DNA from: Sinorhizobium arboris LMG 14919
GTDB lineage: Bacteria; Pseudomonadota; Alphaproteobacteria; Rhizobiales; Rhizobiaceae
Assembly (NCBI RefSeq): GCF_000427465.1
Contig: NZ_ATYB01000014.1
Coordinates: 2,850,558 to 2,914,557 of the forward strand
Direction: 5' to 3'
DNA length: 64,000 bases
The notes below the pieces were generated by a model. The model saw only the letters and a list, made by a program, of their open reading frames with translations, made no database searches and was not told the DNA's origin. Made by a program: the position numbers and the translations under genes. Of this stretch, positions 19,373 to 28,143 are shown piece by piece (the stretch's first letter is position 1; each line of letters begins with the position of its first letter).

Positions 19373-20725
19373 ATGCAGGGCGACAAGCAGAGCGCCGGCC
19401 CTCGAGATCCGGCGGAGTGGTATGCCGAGGTACCCCGCTCGATACGGCTCCACAGCCTGACGGGTCTGGCGCTGATCGCGATCTGCTTCGGCGGCTTCGG
19501 CTACTGGGCCTTCGCGGCACCGCTTGCCGCAGCAATCATCGCCCAGGGAAGTTTCGTCGCCAACGGCAACAATAAGATCGTCCAACATCTGGAAGGCGGC
19601 ATCATCGAGGAACTGCTGGTCGCGGAGGGCGACAAGGTCAGGGCCGGCGACATTCTCGTGAAGCTCGACCAGACGGCCGCCCGGGCCAATGCACGCATGC
19701 TCAACCTCAAACGCCTGCGTCTCGAGGCAGTCGTCGGGCGCCTGAGAGCGGAGGCGGTCGGCAGCGACGCCTTCGACGTACCCCCTATCGTCGCCAGACA
19801 GGCCGGCGATCCCGACGTTCACGCCATCATCGAAAGCCAGAACGTCAATTTTCAAAGCAAGAAGATCAAGCTGCGCGACCAGCTGAACCTGATCGAGCAG
19901 AACATCCGTTCGCTCGAATTCCGCGCCAGGGGCTACGCCCTGCAGCAGGCATCCTTCAACAGGCAACTGGAGATTCTCAACGAGGAACGGGAAGCCAAGA
20001 GCAAGCTCGCCGACAACGGCTTGATCCGGCGGCCGGAACTCATGGCACTGGACCGTGCGATCGCCGACGCGATCGGCGAGATCGGTCGCCTCGAGTCCGA
20101 GGTCAAAGAGAGCTACACGCAGATCGACCGCTACCGACAGGAGGCTGTCATCGCGGTCAATGCCAACAAGCAGGCGGCGCTCGACGGTCTCGAAGCGGCC
20201 GAGGCCGATCTCGACAGCGTACGCGAGCAGGTTCGGGAGGCATCCGAAGTGCTTGGCCGCGCCACCATCCGCTCGCCCGTAGACGGCACCGTCGTGCGCA
20301 GCTACTTCCACACGGCCGGCGGCGTCATCGCAAGCGGCAAGCCGATCATGGAAATCCTGCCGGCCAACGTACCGCTGATCATCGAGGCGCAGCTGCTGCG
20401 CACGGCCATCGATCAGCTCAAGGTCGGCGAGGGCGCGACGATCCGGCTTTCGGCGCTCAATCGCCGCACGACGCCAGTGCTGAAGGGCAAGGTCTTCTAC
20501 GTCTCCGCGGACTCTATCGAGGAGGAGATGGGCGGGGGGCAGCAGCGTGACGTCTACATCGTCCGTGTCGAAGTGCCAGCGAGCGAGATAGGACGCATCC
20601 ATGGCTTCCACCCCGTGCCCGGCATGCCCGCCGAGGTACTGATCACCACCTCGGAGCGCACTTTCTTCGAATATCTGACGAAGCCCATCACCGACAGCAT
20701 GTCGCGCGCCTTCAAGGAGACCTGA
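19373..20725 (+). CDS. Type I secretion membrane-fusion protein (HlyD/PrtE family)
   Basis: This 450-residue periplasmic adaptor has one N-terminal membrane anchor (LTGLALIAICFGGFGYWAFAA, about residues 30-50). A split biotinyl-lipoyl domain follows (VQHLEGGIIEELLVAEGDKVRAGDILVKLD and later ATIRSPVDGTVV). A long alpha-helical hairpin lies between them, and the HlyD C-terminal signature region (VPGMPAEVLITTSERTFFEYLTKP) ends the protein. It links the ABC exporter to an outer-membrane channel encoded elsewhere. It is tightly coupled to the ABC gene. Confidence 0.93.
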   Translation: MQGDKQSAGPRDPAEWYAEVPRSIRLHSLTGLALIAICFGGFGYWAFAAPLAAAIIAQGSFVANGNNKIVQHLEGGIIEELLVAEGDKVRAGDILVKLDQTAARANARMLNLKRLRLEAVVGRLRAEAVGSDAFDVPPIVARQAGDPDVHAIIESQNVNFQSKKIKLRDQLNLIEQNIRSLEFRARGYALQQASFNRQLEILNEEREAKSKLADNGLIRRPELMALDRAIADAIGEIGRLESEVKESYTQIDRYRQEAVIAVNANKQAALDGLEAAEADLDSVREQVREASEVLGRATIRSPVDGTVVRSYFHTAGGVIASGKPIMEILPANVPLIIEAQLLRTAIDQLKVGEGATIRLSALNRRTTPVLKGKVFYVSADSIEEEMGGGQQRDVYIVRVEVPASEIGRIHGFHPVPGMPAEVLITTSERTFFEYLTKPITDSMSRAFKET

Positions 20726-20781
20726 ATGCACGACACTGGAGAGACCGGCTCCTGTCCGCCCGACTATGCAACTGCGCAAAT

Positions 20782-21318
20782 ATGGTCCTGGCGCTTCATT
20801 CTCAGGACCGCTTGGAGATCGCCATGGCGGCTGCACAGGATGTGCTTTTGCTCGTTGGTCGCCTGAACTACGTGTGGACCAACACCGAGAGCCTGCTGAT
20901 CTACGTTATCGCCCATCTTCTGGGAGTGGAAAAGGACGCGGCCATCGTCGTTTTCCTGACCCTGAATACCACGCGCGCGCGTATCGACCTGACCGAACGC
21001 CTGGCGAAGCTGCCGCGGATCCCGGTGGCGACCCGCGACGAGGTGCTTGCCATTACCGAGCGCCTGAAGCAGCAGTCGAAGATGCGCAACAAGTACAATC
21101 ACTGCATCTACTCCGTCGACGAGCAGGGGGAGATTTCAAGCACGCAGTTGATGCGGCTCGTCGAGGGCGAGAAGGACGTGCGCTACGGGAAGGTCGAGCA
21201 GCTCGACGCACGCGAGATGGAGCGTCTCGACAATGCGATCCGCGAGATCACCGACATCAGTAAGCGCCTGTGGACGTTCATCCGATCGAGACCGAATTTC
21301 GACGAGCGCTCGATATAG
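20782..21318 (+). CDS. Uncharacterised helical protein with a HEPN-like RNxxxH motif
   Basis: This predicted all-helical protein of 178 residues, or 164 if it starts at the ATG at 20824 (which has a better ribosome site), does not match a family I know. Near residues 102-107 it has RNKYNH, which fits the R-N-x3-H core of HEPN RNase/nucleotide-binding domains, preceded by a hydrophobic helix (LNYVWTNTESLLIYVIAHLL). HEPN proteins occur in toxin and defence systems, but single-motif hits are weak evidence. It follows the HlyD gene by about 56 bases and may be in the same transcript. Confidence 0.6.
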   Translation: MVLALHSQDRLEIAMAAAQDVLLLVGRLNYVWTNTESLLIYVIAHLLGVEKDAAIVVFLTLNTTRARIDLTERLAKLPRIPVATRDEVLAITERLKQQSKMRNKYNHCIYSVDEQGEISSTQLMRLVEGEKDVRYGKVEQLDAREMERLDNAIREITDISKRLWTFIRSRPNFDERSI

Positions 21319-21460
21319 GGGAGAGGCCGAATACCGGCACTCGGTAGTTGTCCTGCGCAGCCAGACCGTGTATACTGCACCATAGCCAGTATTATATTCA
21401 ATTGTTCTCTAACGTAACTATTTTGGCGAGTATCGAGTATACTGCCTCAAAGAGGCGACA

Positions 21461-22660
21461 ATGACAGTCCACGTCATCGACTGCATCGACAAATTCGAAA
21501 AAAGTCACAGAAACTGGAACAAGATATATCGTTCAGATCCGGAGGCGCACGCCTTTCTCTCCTGGCCCTGGCTGCACGAATACCTTCCGCATGGAAAGAG
21601 ATGGCTGATTCTCGCCTGGAAGTACCGCGCCATCGGAAAGCAGTACGACGCGTTCTTACCGCTCGAGCTGGCGACCTCTCAGGACGAGGATACCGGACTT
21701 TTCGTCGACGAGATCCTGATGATCGGCAATCACGGAACCGGGCGCACCGGTTTCCTCTGCGCGCCTGGCCTTGAGAACGAGGCGGCAGACGCATTCGCCG
21801 GCATCCTCAAGACCGAAAACTGGACAAGCATCCGGTTCGACCGCTGCGGTGCGGCCTCGGCGCGCCTGGACCGGTTGCTCGGCGCCCTTTCCAACGGGGA
21901 GTTCGCGCTTGTCGATACAGCCGACGAGGCGGAGAGAGTGGACGCCTGCGGGCGCCGCCTCCGCGGTATGCATCTCAGAACGCTCACAGGCAGGAACCTG
22001 CGCGACTGCCTCAATCGCCGCAGTCTCGACTTCGTGCTGTCGCGCGCAGTGGCGCTGCACGCTTTCGGCGATTTTGACGGAGCCGAGGCGGGATATCGGC
22101 AGCTGATCCGTACCGTTCCGGGACATGTCGAGGCGCGCTGTCGCCTTGCGCATCTCTTGAGCCACGTGGGCGAATATGCGGAGGCGGAACATCTTTTTCG
22201 CACTTTGCTGCCGGCCGTGCCGAACGCCGACGACGTTCTCCACTGGCTCGGCGACACGCAAATGGCGCAGGCATGCTACCGCAAGGCCGGCAAGACCTTT
22301 CAAGCGCTTCTTACGCGCTATCCGCATCGGGGCATCCTGCGCTACAAACTCGCAGTCGCGCGCCTGGCCGCAGGCCAAAGGGATGCCGCTATCGCCACCT
22401 TCCAGAGTTTCCATGACATCGCGTCCGACGACGCGGATCACATCCTCTGCAAGATAAGGGCAGGGGAGATCCTGACGCGTCTGAACGGTGCCGCCGGCAT
22501 GAAGGAGCCGGAGCAGGAGACGCAAGCACATGAGATTGCTGTTCCAACAACGACGGTCGCGCAGCCGCTCCTGACGCCTCTGCTGCCCGCGGGCTCATCG
22601 GCCCATCTGCACGCGAGACCGTCGATCTTTGGCTGGAAGGCCTCGAAAATCAAGCACTGA
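21461..22660 (+). CDS. GNAT-like (CelD/BcsL-type) N-terminal domain fused to TPR repeats
   Basis: This 399-residue protein starts with a segment typical of CelD/BcsL-like acetyltransferases (KIYRSDPEAHAFLSWPWLHEYL, then WLILAWKYRAIGKQYDAFLPLEL). It is cut short after about 150 residues, before a full GNAT fold would end. From about residue 185 it has tetratricopeptide-like helices (AVALHAFGDFDGAEAGYRQLIRTVPGHVEARCRLAHLL, AEHLFRTLLPAVPNADDVLHWLGD). The C-terminus is Pro/Thr-rich. It could be a scaffold or modifier for the adjacent secretion system. The acetyl transfer role is doubtful, since the fold looks incomplete. Confidence 0.65.
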   Translation: MTVHVIDCIDKFEKSHRNWNKIYRSDPEAHAFLSWPWLHEYLPHGKRWLILAWKYRAIGKQYDAFLPLELATSQDEDTGLFVDEILMIGNHGTGRTGFLCAPGLENEAADAFAGILKTENWTSIRFDRCGAASARLDRLLGALSNGEFALVDTADEAERVDACGRRLRGMHLRTLTGRNLRDCLNRRSLDFVLSRAVALHAFGDFDGAEAGYRQLIRTVPGHVEARCRLAHLLSHVGEYAEAEHLFRTLLPAVPNADDVLHWLGDTQMAQACYRKAGKTFQALLTRYPHRGILRYKLAVARLAAGQRDAAIATFQSFHDIASDDADHILCKIRAGEILTRLNGAAGMKEPEQETQAHEIAVPTTTVAQPLLTPLLPAGSSAHLHARPSIFGWKASKIKH

Positions 22661-22732
22661 AGCCGCGTCCGGCCTGTGGGCGGGGAGCCGGGGTGCCACA
22701 GCGGCGCGCGTCCCCGGCCGTGTAAAGCCCGC

Positions 22733-23776
22733 TTAAGAACGCTTCTGCACGATACCGTAGACGACGTTGCGGTTCGCACCGAATTGCACGCGCGCATCGA
22801 TGGCTTCCCTGTCCGCGCTGGCATGGATGATTTGCCACATGTCGAATTCCGATCGGAGCAGCAGCGCCCAGTTCATGAAGGTCTCCATGTAGCCGTCGAC
22901 GCGAATGTCGCTCGCAAAGTTGGCAAAGAGGAAGACGCCGTTCGGTTTCAGCATCTCCAGGCATCTCCGGGTGAGCTTCACCGCCACCTTTTCCGTAAGA
23001 TAGTCGTAAAGCCCGGCGGCATATATGAAGTCGAACTCGCCGAGCTTCTGAGACCTGGTGAGGAGACTTTTGACGGACCCATCGACCGCCTCGACGCAGG
23101 TTCCCATGAAGTCGCGCGCGATCGAACCGACGCTCAGAGGGTCCTGATCGAGAGCGACCCAACGCTTCAGCCTTTGCTCCCGCAAAGCTGTCGACCGGTT
23201 GGCTTCGCGCAGGTGCCCGGCAGCGATCGTCAGAATCTCCGCCTCCCCTCCGCGTGTCGCCGCGATCTCGTCGACATGGCGTGTCAGCAGGTCGCGGCGC
23301 TCCCGCACTGCCACGGAAGACGAGGCGTCCTTGGTGTAGTCATAGAGCGCTCGCCCGAGCGGCGTGGCCCTTGCGACCTCCCCGGCAATGCTGGGATGCC
23401 CATAAATGAAGTCCAACAATTGCGCATCGCCGGAATACCCTCGGGGCTTTTCGAACGACCAGCGCGTAAAAGGGTCCTGCAGGAAGAATTCGGAAACCGG
23501 GTGATTCTGGACTATCGGTATCAGCTCCTGCCACACACTTGGATGATATTTGCTGCGTACCTCATGAAGAGAACCGGCGAGCCTGTGTATTATATCGGCC
23601 GGCTCTCGGTTTTGCGCAAATTGTTGCTGGGCAATGTTCAAAATCAGCGCAATCTCCGCCTTTCCTGTGGCCAGCTGTTCTTCGTAAAACTCGATTCTCT
23701 GGGAATTGAATTCGGTTGCGATTGCGGCGGGCGTAATCAGGCTCTCGCCGTCTAGTACGATCTGAAATTGGCTCAC
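22733..23776 (-). CDS. Class I SAM-dependent methyltransferase, PhcB-like
   Basis: This 347-residue protein has an N-terminal helical domain of about 130 residues with FFLQDPFTRWSFEKPRGYSGDAQLLDFIYG. That segment is characteristic of the group annotated as extracellular-factor (3-OH palmitic acid methyl ester) synthases, PhcB in Ralstonia. The C-terminal Rossmann methyltransferase domain shows ILTIAAGHLREANRS (SAM loop), WVALDQDPLSVG (acidic ribose contact) and FDFIYAAGLYDYLTE. It lies tail-to-tail with the TPR gene. The product could be a fatty acid methyl ester signal, but the substrate is not proven and other acceptors are possible. Confidence 0.75.
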   Translation of the reverse strand: MSQFQIVLDGESLITPAAIATEFNSQRIEFYEEQLATGKAEIALILNIAQQQFAQNREPADIIHRLAGSLHEVRSKYHPSVWQELIPIVQNHPVSEFFLQDPFTRWSFEKPRGYSGDAQLLDFIYGHPSIAGEVARATPLGRALYDYTKDASSSVAVRERRDLLTRHVDEIAATRGGEAEILTIAAGHLREANRSTALREQRLKRWVALDQDPLSVGSIARDFMGTCVEAVDGSVKSLLTRSQKLGEFDFIYAAGLYDYLTEKVAVKLTRRCLEMLKPNGVFLFANFASDIRVDGYMETFMNWALLLRSEFDMWQIIHASADREAIDARVQFGANRNVVYGIVQKRS

Positions 23777-24090
23777 GCGTTACTCATCCGTTAACTGTTT
23801 GTTAACATTATGCGCAGGGATCAGGGATCCGCGCCAGACGGGTTTCATGTTTTCGAATAATATGGTTAATAAAAACAGCCGCTGGATTGTTTCAATACAC
23901 TATTGATCGCTCTATTGATCTTTGCCAATTCAGCAAAACTTAATTCGCCTCGACTATTGTGCCGATCGTTTCAGTCTGTCGTCATCGGGTGCGTGTTGGG
24001 ATGGGTGAGACGTGAAACAACTAAAACACGTCGTTTGCTGCACCGGGCTCAGCCTCGCGGCGGGCGGCGCAAAGCGATTTGGATCGGTGC
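23777..24090. other. Divergent promoter region between methyltransferase and GGDEF-EAL genes
   Basis: This gap of about 310 bases is AT-richer than its surroundings around 23780-23950 and contains a near-tandem CTATTGATC repeat (about 23900-23920). I see no gene. It must hold the promoters of both flanking divergent genes. Confidence 0.4.
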
Positions 24091-26085
24091 ATGAGGCACA
24101 CTTTGGCCGAGGTAATTGAGATCGATCTGCAGGCGCAGCCGCCCAGACTGCAATCTGTAGAGCTGCAAATGCTCTATCGGAGAGAAGGCGAAGTCATGCG
24201 CCGGATGGCAAGCCGACAGGGCCTCTGGGTGGCCGTGGCCGTCTATATGCTGTTCTCGGCCACAGATATCCTGCTCGTTCCGGATGTCGCGTTTTATGCA
24301 ATCCTGGCACGCCTTGCGGTTGGTGCTGCGGCGATTGCAGCCATCGAGATGCTGTTTCGGCTCAATGCTCCGACGAAGTGGTTCGATCTCACCTGCGCCG
24401 GGGCGCTCGTGGCGGGATATTGGGGCTGGCTGTTCCCGTCGCTGATGACCAGTCAGACCGAGAGTATTTCCTATTACATGATTTTCGGCGCAATATTCAT
24501 GATGGGCGCGAATCTATTCTTCAGTTTTCACTTTCGACTGTCGGTCGCAACCTCGGGAATCGTCCTCGCCACGTTCTTCCTCGTCCTGATCTTCTACATT
24601 CCGAAAAGCGTCTCCTACCAGGTGGCCTTCGGGACCTTCTATGTCTCGTGCTTCGTCTTCACGTCCTATGTGAACTGGAAGCTCAACAGGGAGCGCTACA
24701 AGGTCTTTCTCAATGCGTTCGAGGCGAAAATCCAGCAGAAGGAAGCCTCGGAACGCGGAAAGGCGCTGCTGCGGCTGTCGCATACCGATTCGCTCACGGG
24801 CCTCGACAACCGCCGCGCCGTCGACCAGAAACTCCGGGACTATTGGAGCGACTGGCAAAGGGAGGGCAAGAGCTTCGCGGCAATCCTCATCGACGTCGAC
24901 TTCTTCAAGAGATACAACGACTTTTACGGGCATCAGGAAGGCGATCGCTGCCTTGTTCTCGTTGCCAACGCGCTGAAGGAGTCGATCGCGGCCTGCGATG
25001 GTTCGATCGGCCGCTATGGCGGCGAGGAGTTCATCGTGCTCGCACGGCTGACGACGCGGGAGCAGGCGGCGGATCTGGCGGAAGCCATACGGAGAAGCGT
25101 CGAGAGCCTCGCATTGCCGCACGAACAGCGCCGCGACGGCGTGTCGATCGTGACCGTGAGCGTCGGCGCGGGCTTCACCCGGAATCAGATCGGCTCGAAG
25201 CTCGAGAGACTGATCCATGAAGCGGACCGCGCCCTCTACGGGGCAAAGGCAAACGGCCGCAACTGCGCGCGCCTCTTCGATCCGAACGACCCGCAAACCG
25301 GCGACGAGAGCGAGAATATCGCCGCGCTGCTGAAAATTGCGATCGACCAGAATCTCGTCTCGCTCGTCTATCAACCGATACGCGACGTCGCCACCGGCCG
25401 GGTAGACGCGGTGGAGGCGCTGATGCGGCTGAAGATGCTGGACGGCACGTCCGTTCCCCCGAGCCTCTTCGTGCCGATTGCCGAGAGAACCGGGGCCATC
25501 CTCGACCTTGGCCGCTGGGTCATACGCGTGGTGTGCCTTGAGCTCCTGGCAAGCGAGCATGTGCCCGTCGTCAGCGTGAACGTCTCGCCGATCCAGCTCA
25601 GATCTCCCGGCTTCGCGGCTTCAGTCGCTGCCATTCTCGGTGAAACCGGGGTGGCCGGCAGCAGGCTTGCCTTCGAAATCACGGAGGGGCTCGAGATGGA
25701 GATGCATTCCGATATCCTGCGTTGCATCAGCGATTTGAAGACGCTGGGCATCAGGATCTGGCTCGACGATTTCGGAACCGGCTTCGCCGGCCTGTCATGG
25801 CTGCGCCTGATCGAGTTCGACACGGTGAAGATCGACCGCTCGTTCCTTCACGATTGCGACACGCCCAAGGGCAAGGCGATGCTCAGGGACATTATCGGCC
25901 TGGTGCGAAATCGCGGGCACAAGATTCTCGTCGAGGGCGTGGAGACGGAGGAACAGCTCGCACTCATGCGCCAATTCCGGATCGACCATGTACAGGGCTT
26001 CCATGTCGGCCGACCGGCGCCCGCGCGAAATTTCCAATCCCCTCCGCCGAAGGACAAACGCCGGCCTCACCTGAGGCCGGTTTGA
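24091..26085 (+). CDS. Membrane GGDEF-EAL protein (cyclic-di-GMP synthase/phosphodiesterase)
   Basis: This two-domain c-di-GMP enzyme has about 664 residues. About six membrane helices lie in residues 45-200 (e.g. GLWVAVAVYMLFSATDILL). A GGDEF domain follows with intact RYGGEEF active site and DVDFFKRYNDFYGHQEGD. The EAL domain has EALMRLK, NVSPIQL, EITEGLEM, DDFGTGFAGLSWL, KIDRSFL and VEGVETEEQL, so the metal-binding residues appear kept. QGFHVGRP replaces the more usual QGYLFGRP. I use the ATG at 24091; a TTG four codons upstream is possible. Both activities may work, and its position near a secretion locus suggests control of surface or secretion behaviour (inference). Confidence 0.9.
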   Translation: MRHTLAEVIEIDLQAQPPRLQSVELQMLYRREGEVMRRMASRQGLWVAVAVYMLFSATDILLVPDVAFYAILARLAVGAAAIAAIEMLFRLNAPTKWFDLTCAGALVAGYWGWLFPSLMTSQTESISYYMIFGAIFMMGANLFFSFHFRLSVATSGIVLATFFLVLIFYIPKSVSYQVAFGTFYVSCFVFTSYVNWKLNRERYKVFLNAFEAKIQQKEASERGKALLRLSHTDSLTGLDNRRAVDQKLRDYWSDWQREGKSFAAILIDVDFFKRYNDFYGHQEGDRCLVLVANALKESIAACDGSIGRYGGEEFIVLARLTTREQAADLAEAIRRSVESLALPHEQRRDGVSIVTVSVGAGFTRNQIGSKLERLIHEADRALYGAKANGRNCARLFDPNDPQTGDESENIAALLKIAIDQNLVSLVYQPIRDVATGRVDAVEALMRLKMLDGTSVPPSLFVPIAERTGAILDLGRWVIRVVCLELLASEHVPVVSVNVSPIQLRSPGFAASVAAILGETGVAGSRLAFEITEGLEMEMHSDILRCISDLKTLGIRIWLDDFGTGFAGLSWLRLIEFDTVKIDRSFLHDCDTPKGKAMLRDIIGLVRNRGHKILVEGVETEEQLALMRQFRIDHVQGFHVGRPAPARNFQSPPPKDKRRPHLRPV

Positions 26086-26103
26086 TTCGGCCACCGCTGC
26101 TGG

Positions 26104-26835
26104 CTACTTGCGCGCGAGACTGAAGGAGAAATGGCTGCCGCGGTGATAATCGACGGCGTAAACGACCGGCACGCCGTTCGCATTGAAGCAGGTTTCGCGG
26201 ATCAGCAGCGCCGGCCCGAAGTCCCGCAGGTCGTTGCGCTCCACCACGTCATCCGGCAGCATCACCGCCGTAACCGTAGCGGCGGACATCCGCGGCCGGT
26301 GCCTGTAATGCTCGAGGAGATCGAGCAGCGAGCCGCCCCAGTCTATGTCGTAAAGACGGGTCGGGATGATGCCGCGCGGGATGTAGTCGATACAGTAGAG
26401 GATCGGCTCATCCTTGTGCAGACGCAGCCGCTCGAGGCGGATGACGCGTTCGCCATTTCCGAGGCGCAACTGACCGGCCGTGACCGCATCGGGCAATTCC
26501 TCGGCGATCGAGAGTACCTTGCTGACGGTCGCATATCCGTAATGCCGCGTCATATCGGTAACGCTCTCGAAAACGGTGATCGGCCTTTCGACATGGACCG
26601 CCGACATCGCCGAAACGAACCGGCCGCGGCCATGTTCCACGTAGATGACGCCATCCTGCTCCAGCAGCTTCAATGCCTCGCGCAGCGCGGGGCGGGAAAT
26701 TTTGAAGCGCTCCGTCAGCTGCGCCTCCGTCGGCAGCTTGTCGCCCGGAGTAAGCCCCTGCTCGCGGATCAGGTCGGCGATGCGGTCGCGAAGCTGGATG
26801 ACCAGGGTACGCGTGTCGCGAAGGGGCTCGACCAA
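26104..26835 (-). CDS. GntR/HutC-family regulator with UTRA domain (FrlR-like)
   Basis: This 243-residue regulator has an N-terminal winged HTH (RDRIADLIREQGLTPGDKLPTEAQLTERFKISRPALREALKLLEQDGVIYVEHGRGRFV). The C-terminal UTRA ligand domain follows (VIRLERLRLHKDEPILYCIDYIPR ... RETCFNANGVPVVYAVDYHRGSHFSFSLAR). The start at 26835 is a TTG with GGAGAGGA close by and is uncertain. It is divergent from frlB-like and frlD-like genes. The palindrome TTGTCTGACAA occurs upstream of this gene, of the SIS gene and of the ABC operon at 34.1 kb, so it is probably the regulator of all three. The effector would be a phosphorylated Amadori compound. Confidence 0.88.
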   Translation of the reverse strand: MVEPLRDTRTLVIQLRDRIADLIREQGLTPGDKLPTEAQLTERFKISRPALREALKLLEQDGVIYVEHGRGRFVSAMSAVHVERPITVFESVTDMTRHYGYATVSKVLSIAEELPDAVTAGQLRLGNGERVIRLERLRLHKDEPILYCIDYIPRGIIPTRLYDIDWGGSLLDLLEHYRHRPRMSAATVTAVMLPDDVVERNDLRDFGPALLIRETCFNANGVPVVYAVDYHRGSHFSFSLARK

Positions 26836-26870
26836 TTCCTCTCTCCAAATGCTGCGAAATATGATCCTTC

Positions 26871-26881
26871 TTGTCTGACAA
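26871..26881. promoter_or_regulatory. Candidate GntR operator 1 (TTGTCTGACAA)
   Basis: This is a perfect palindrome, TTGTC-T-GACAA, about 35 bases upstream of the gntR start. The same motif recurs at 26990-27000 and 34237-34247. Position suggests autoregulation. Confidence 0.55.
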
Positions 26882-26976
26882 ATCCGGCAAGGTCAAGGGA
26901 CAGATCTACCTTCATAATCAGAGGACACGGCATGGCAGAAGCGCATCCGGCAGATCATCTCTCTTGACATCTTCGA

Positions 26977-27006
26977 GCAATGTTGTCAGTTGTCTTACAA
27001 CATTGC
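26977..27006. promoter_or_regulatory. Candidate GntR operator 2 upstream of the SIS gene
   Basis: Perfect 10-base arms GCAATGTTGT ... ACAACATTGC are separated by 10 bases. The right arm contains TTGTCTTACAA (26990-27000), one mismatch from operator 1. The site ends 44 bases before the SIS gene start, a suitable place for repression. Confidence 0.55.
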
Positions 27007-27050
27007 CGGCGCTTCAGCCGGCGATAGCCACCCCTGTCCGAGAGAGAACC

Positions 27051-28064
27051 ATGCTGAATTTTGACGAACAGAGATTCCTTCGCATCCAGTCGGGCGCCGT
27101 CGCCCTGCGTCAACGCCTGGACGCGGTTATCGCCTCCTGCCTCGAGAAGGGTGCGGAAAACATCTTCTTCCTTGGAACCGGCGGTGCAGCCATCCTCATG
27201 CAGCCGGCCCTCCAGTTGCTCCAACGCAGGTCGCGCTTCCCGGCTTTCATGGACCTCCCGGCTGAGCTCTTCATCACCGGGTCGGTCAATCTTACGGAAA
27301 AGTCCATCGTCGTCATTCCGTCGCTCTCCGGCACGACCAAGGAAAGCGTGGCTCTGCTGGCAAAGGCGAAGGAGGCCGGAGCGACAGTCCTCTCTCTGGT
27401 AGGGCACGAGGAAACGCCGCTCGGCAAGGGCGGCGATCACGCCTTCGTCAACTTCGCCGAAGACGACACGTCCTGCGAGTCCTTCTACCTGCAATCCCTG
27501 TTCATCGCGCTGTCGATCATGCGTTACCGCGGCGAGATCGAGAACTATGGCCAGATCGTTGGCGAGCTGGAAAAGCTTCCCGGGCTTCTCCTCGATGTGA
27601 AGCGCGCCTACGAGGACAAGGCTGAAGCATTCGCCCGTGTTCTGGCGGGCTCCGATTACCACATCATCACCGGCGCCGGAAACGTCTGGCCCGAGGCCTT
27701 TTACTACGGCATGTGCATCCTGGAAGAGATGCAGTGGATCCGCACCCGCCCCGTCCATGCCTCGGACTTCTTCCACGGAACGCTCGAACTCGTGGAAAAG
27801 GGCGTCAGCGTCCTCCTCTTCAAGGGTGAGGACGCGCTGCGGCCGCTTGCCGACCGCGTTGAGAATTTCGCGCCGAGCTACACGGACAGGCTGACCGTGC
27901 TCGACACGGCAGACTTCGCCCTTCCCGGCGTATCGCAGGAGGTGCGGGGCCTCGTCTCGCCGATCGTCCTCGCGACCGTGCTCGAGCGCATTAGCGCGCA
28001 TCTCGAAGTGATGCGCAATCACCCGCTGACGACGCGGCGCTATTACAAGCGCGTCGCCTATTGA
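27051..28064 (+). CDS. SIS-domain sugar-phosphate deglycase (FrlB-like)
   Basis: This protein of 337 residues has two SIS (sugar isomerase) domains. The first contains NIFFLGTGGAAILMQPALQLL and IVVIPSLSGTTKESVALLAKAKEAGATVLSLVG, the second DYHIITGAGNVWPEAFYYGMCILEEMQWIRTRPVHASDFFHGTLELVEKG. The E-x-HASDFFHG segment matches FrlB/GlmS-type active sites. FrlB splits fructosamine-6-phosphates into glucose 6-phosphate and an amino acid. The ATG at 27051 follows GAGAGA; longer upstream frames are noncoding and cover the operator. A PfkB kinase follows, as FrlD follows in frl operons. Confidence 0.86.
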   Translation: MLNFDEQRFLRIQSGAVALRQRLDAVIASCLEKGAENIFFLGTGGAAILMQPALQLLQRRSRFPAFMDLPAELFITGSVNLTEKSIVVIPSLSGTTKESVALLAKAKEAGATVLSLVGHEETPLGKGGDHAFVNFAEDDTSCESFYLQSLFIALSIMRYRGEIENYGQIVGELEKLPGLLLDVKRAYEDKAEAFARVLAGSDYHIITGAGNVWPEAFYYGMCILEEMQWIRTRPVHASDFFHGTLELVEKGVSVLLFKGEDALRPLADRVENFAPSYTDRLTVLDTADFALPGVSQEVRGLVSPIVLATVLERISAHLEVMRNHPLTTRRYYKRVAY

Positions 28065-28143
28065 GCAGGAGCACCCGATGAATTAGCACGGCCGCGATTG
28101 CTTCCGCACTCGCGGCCGTGACGCCGCAGGACAAGAGATCGCC

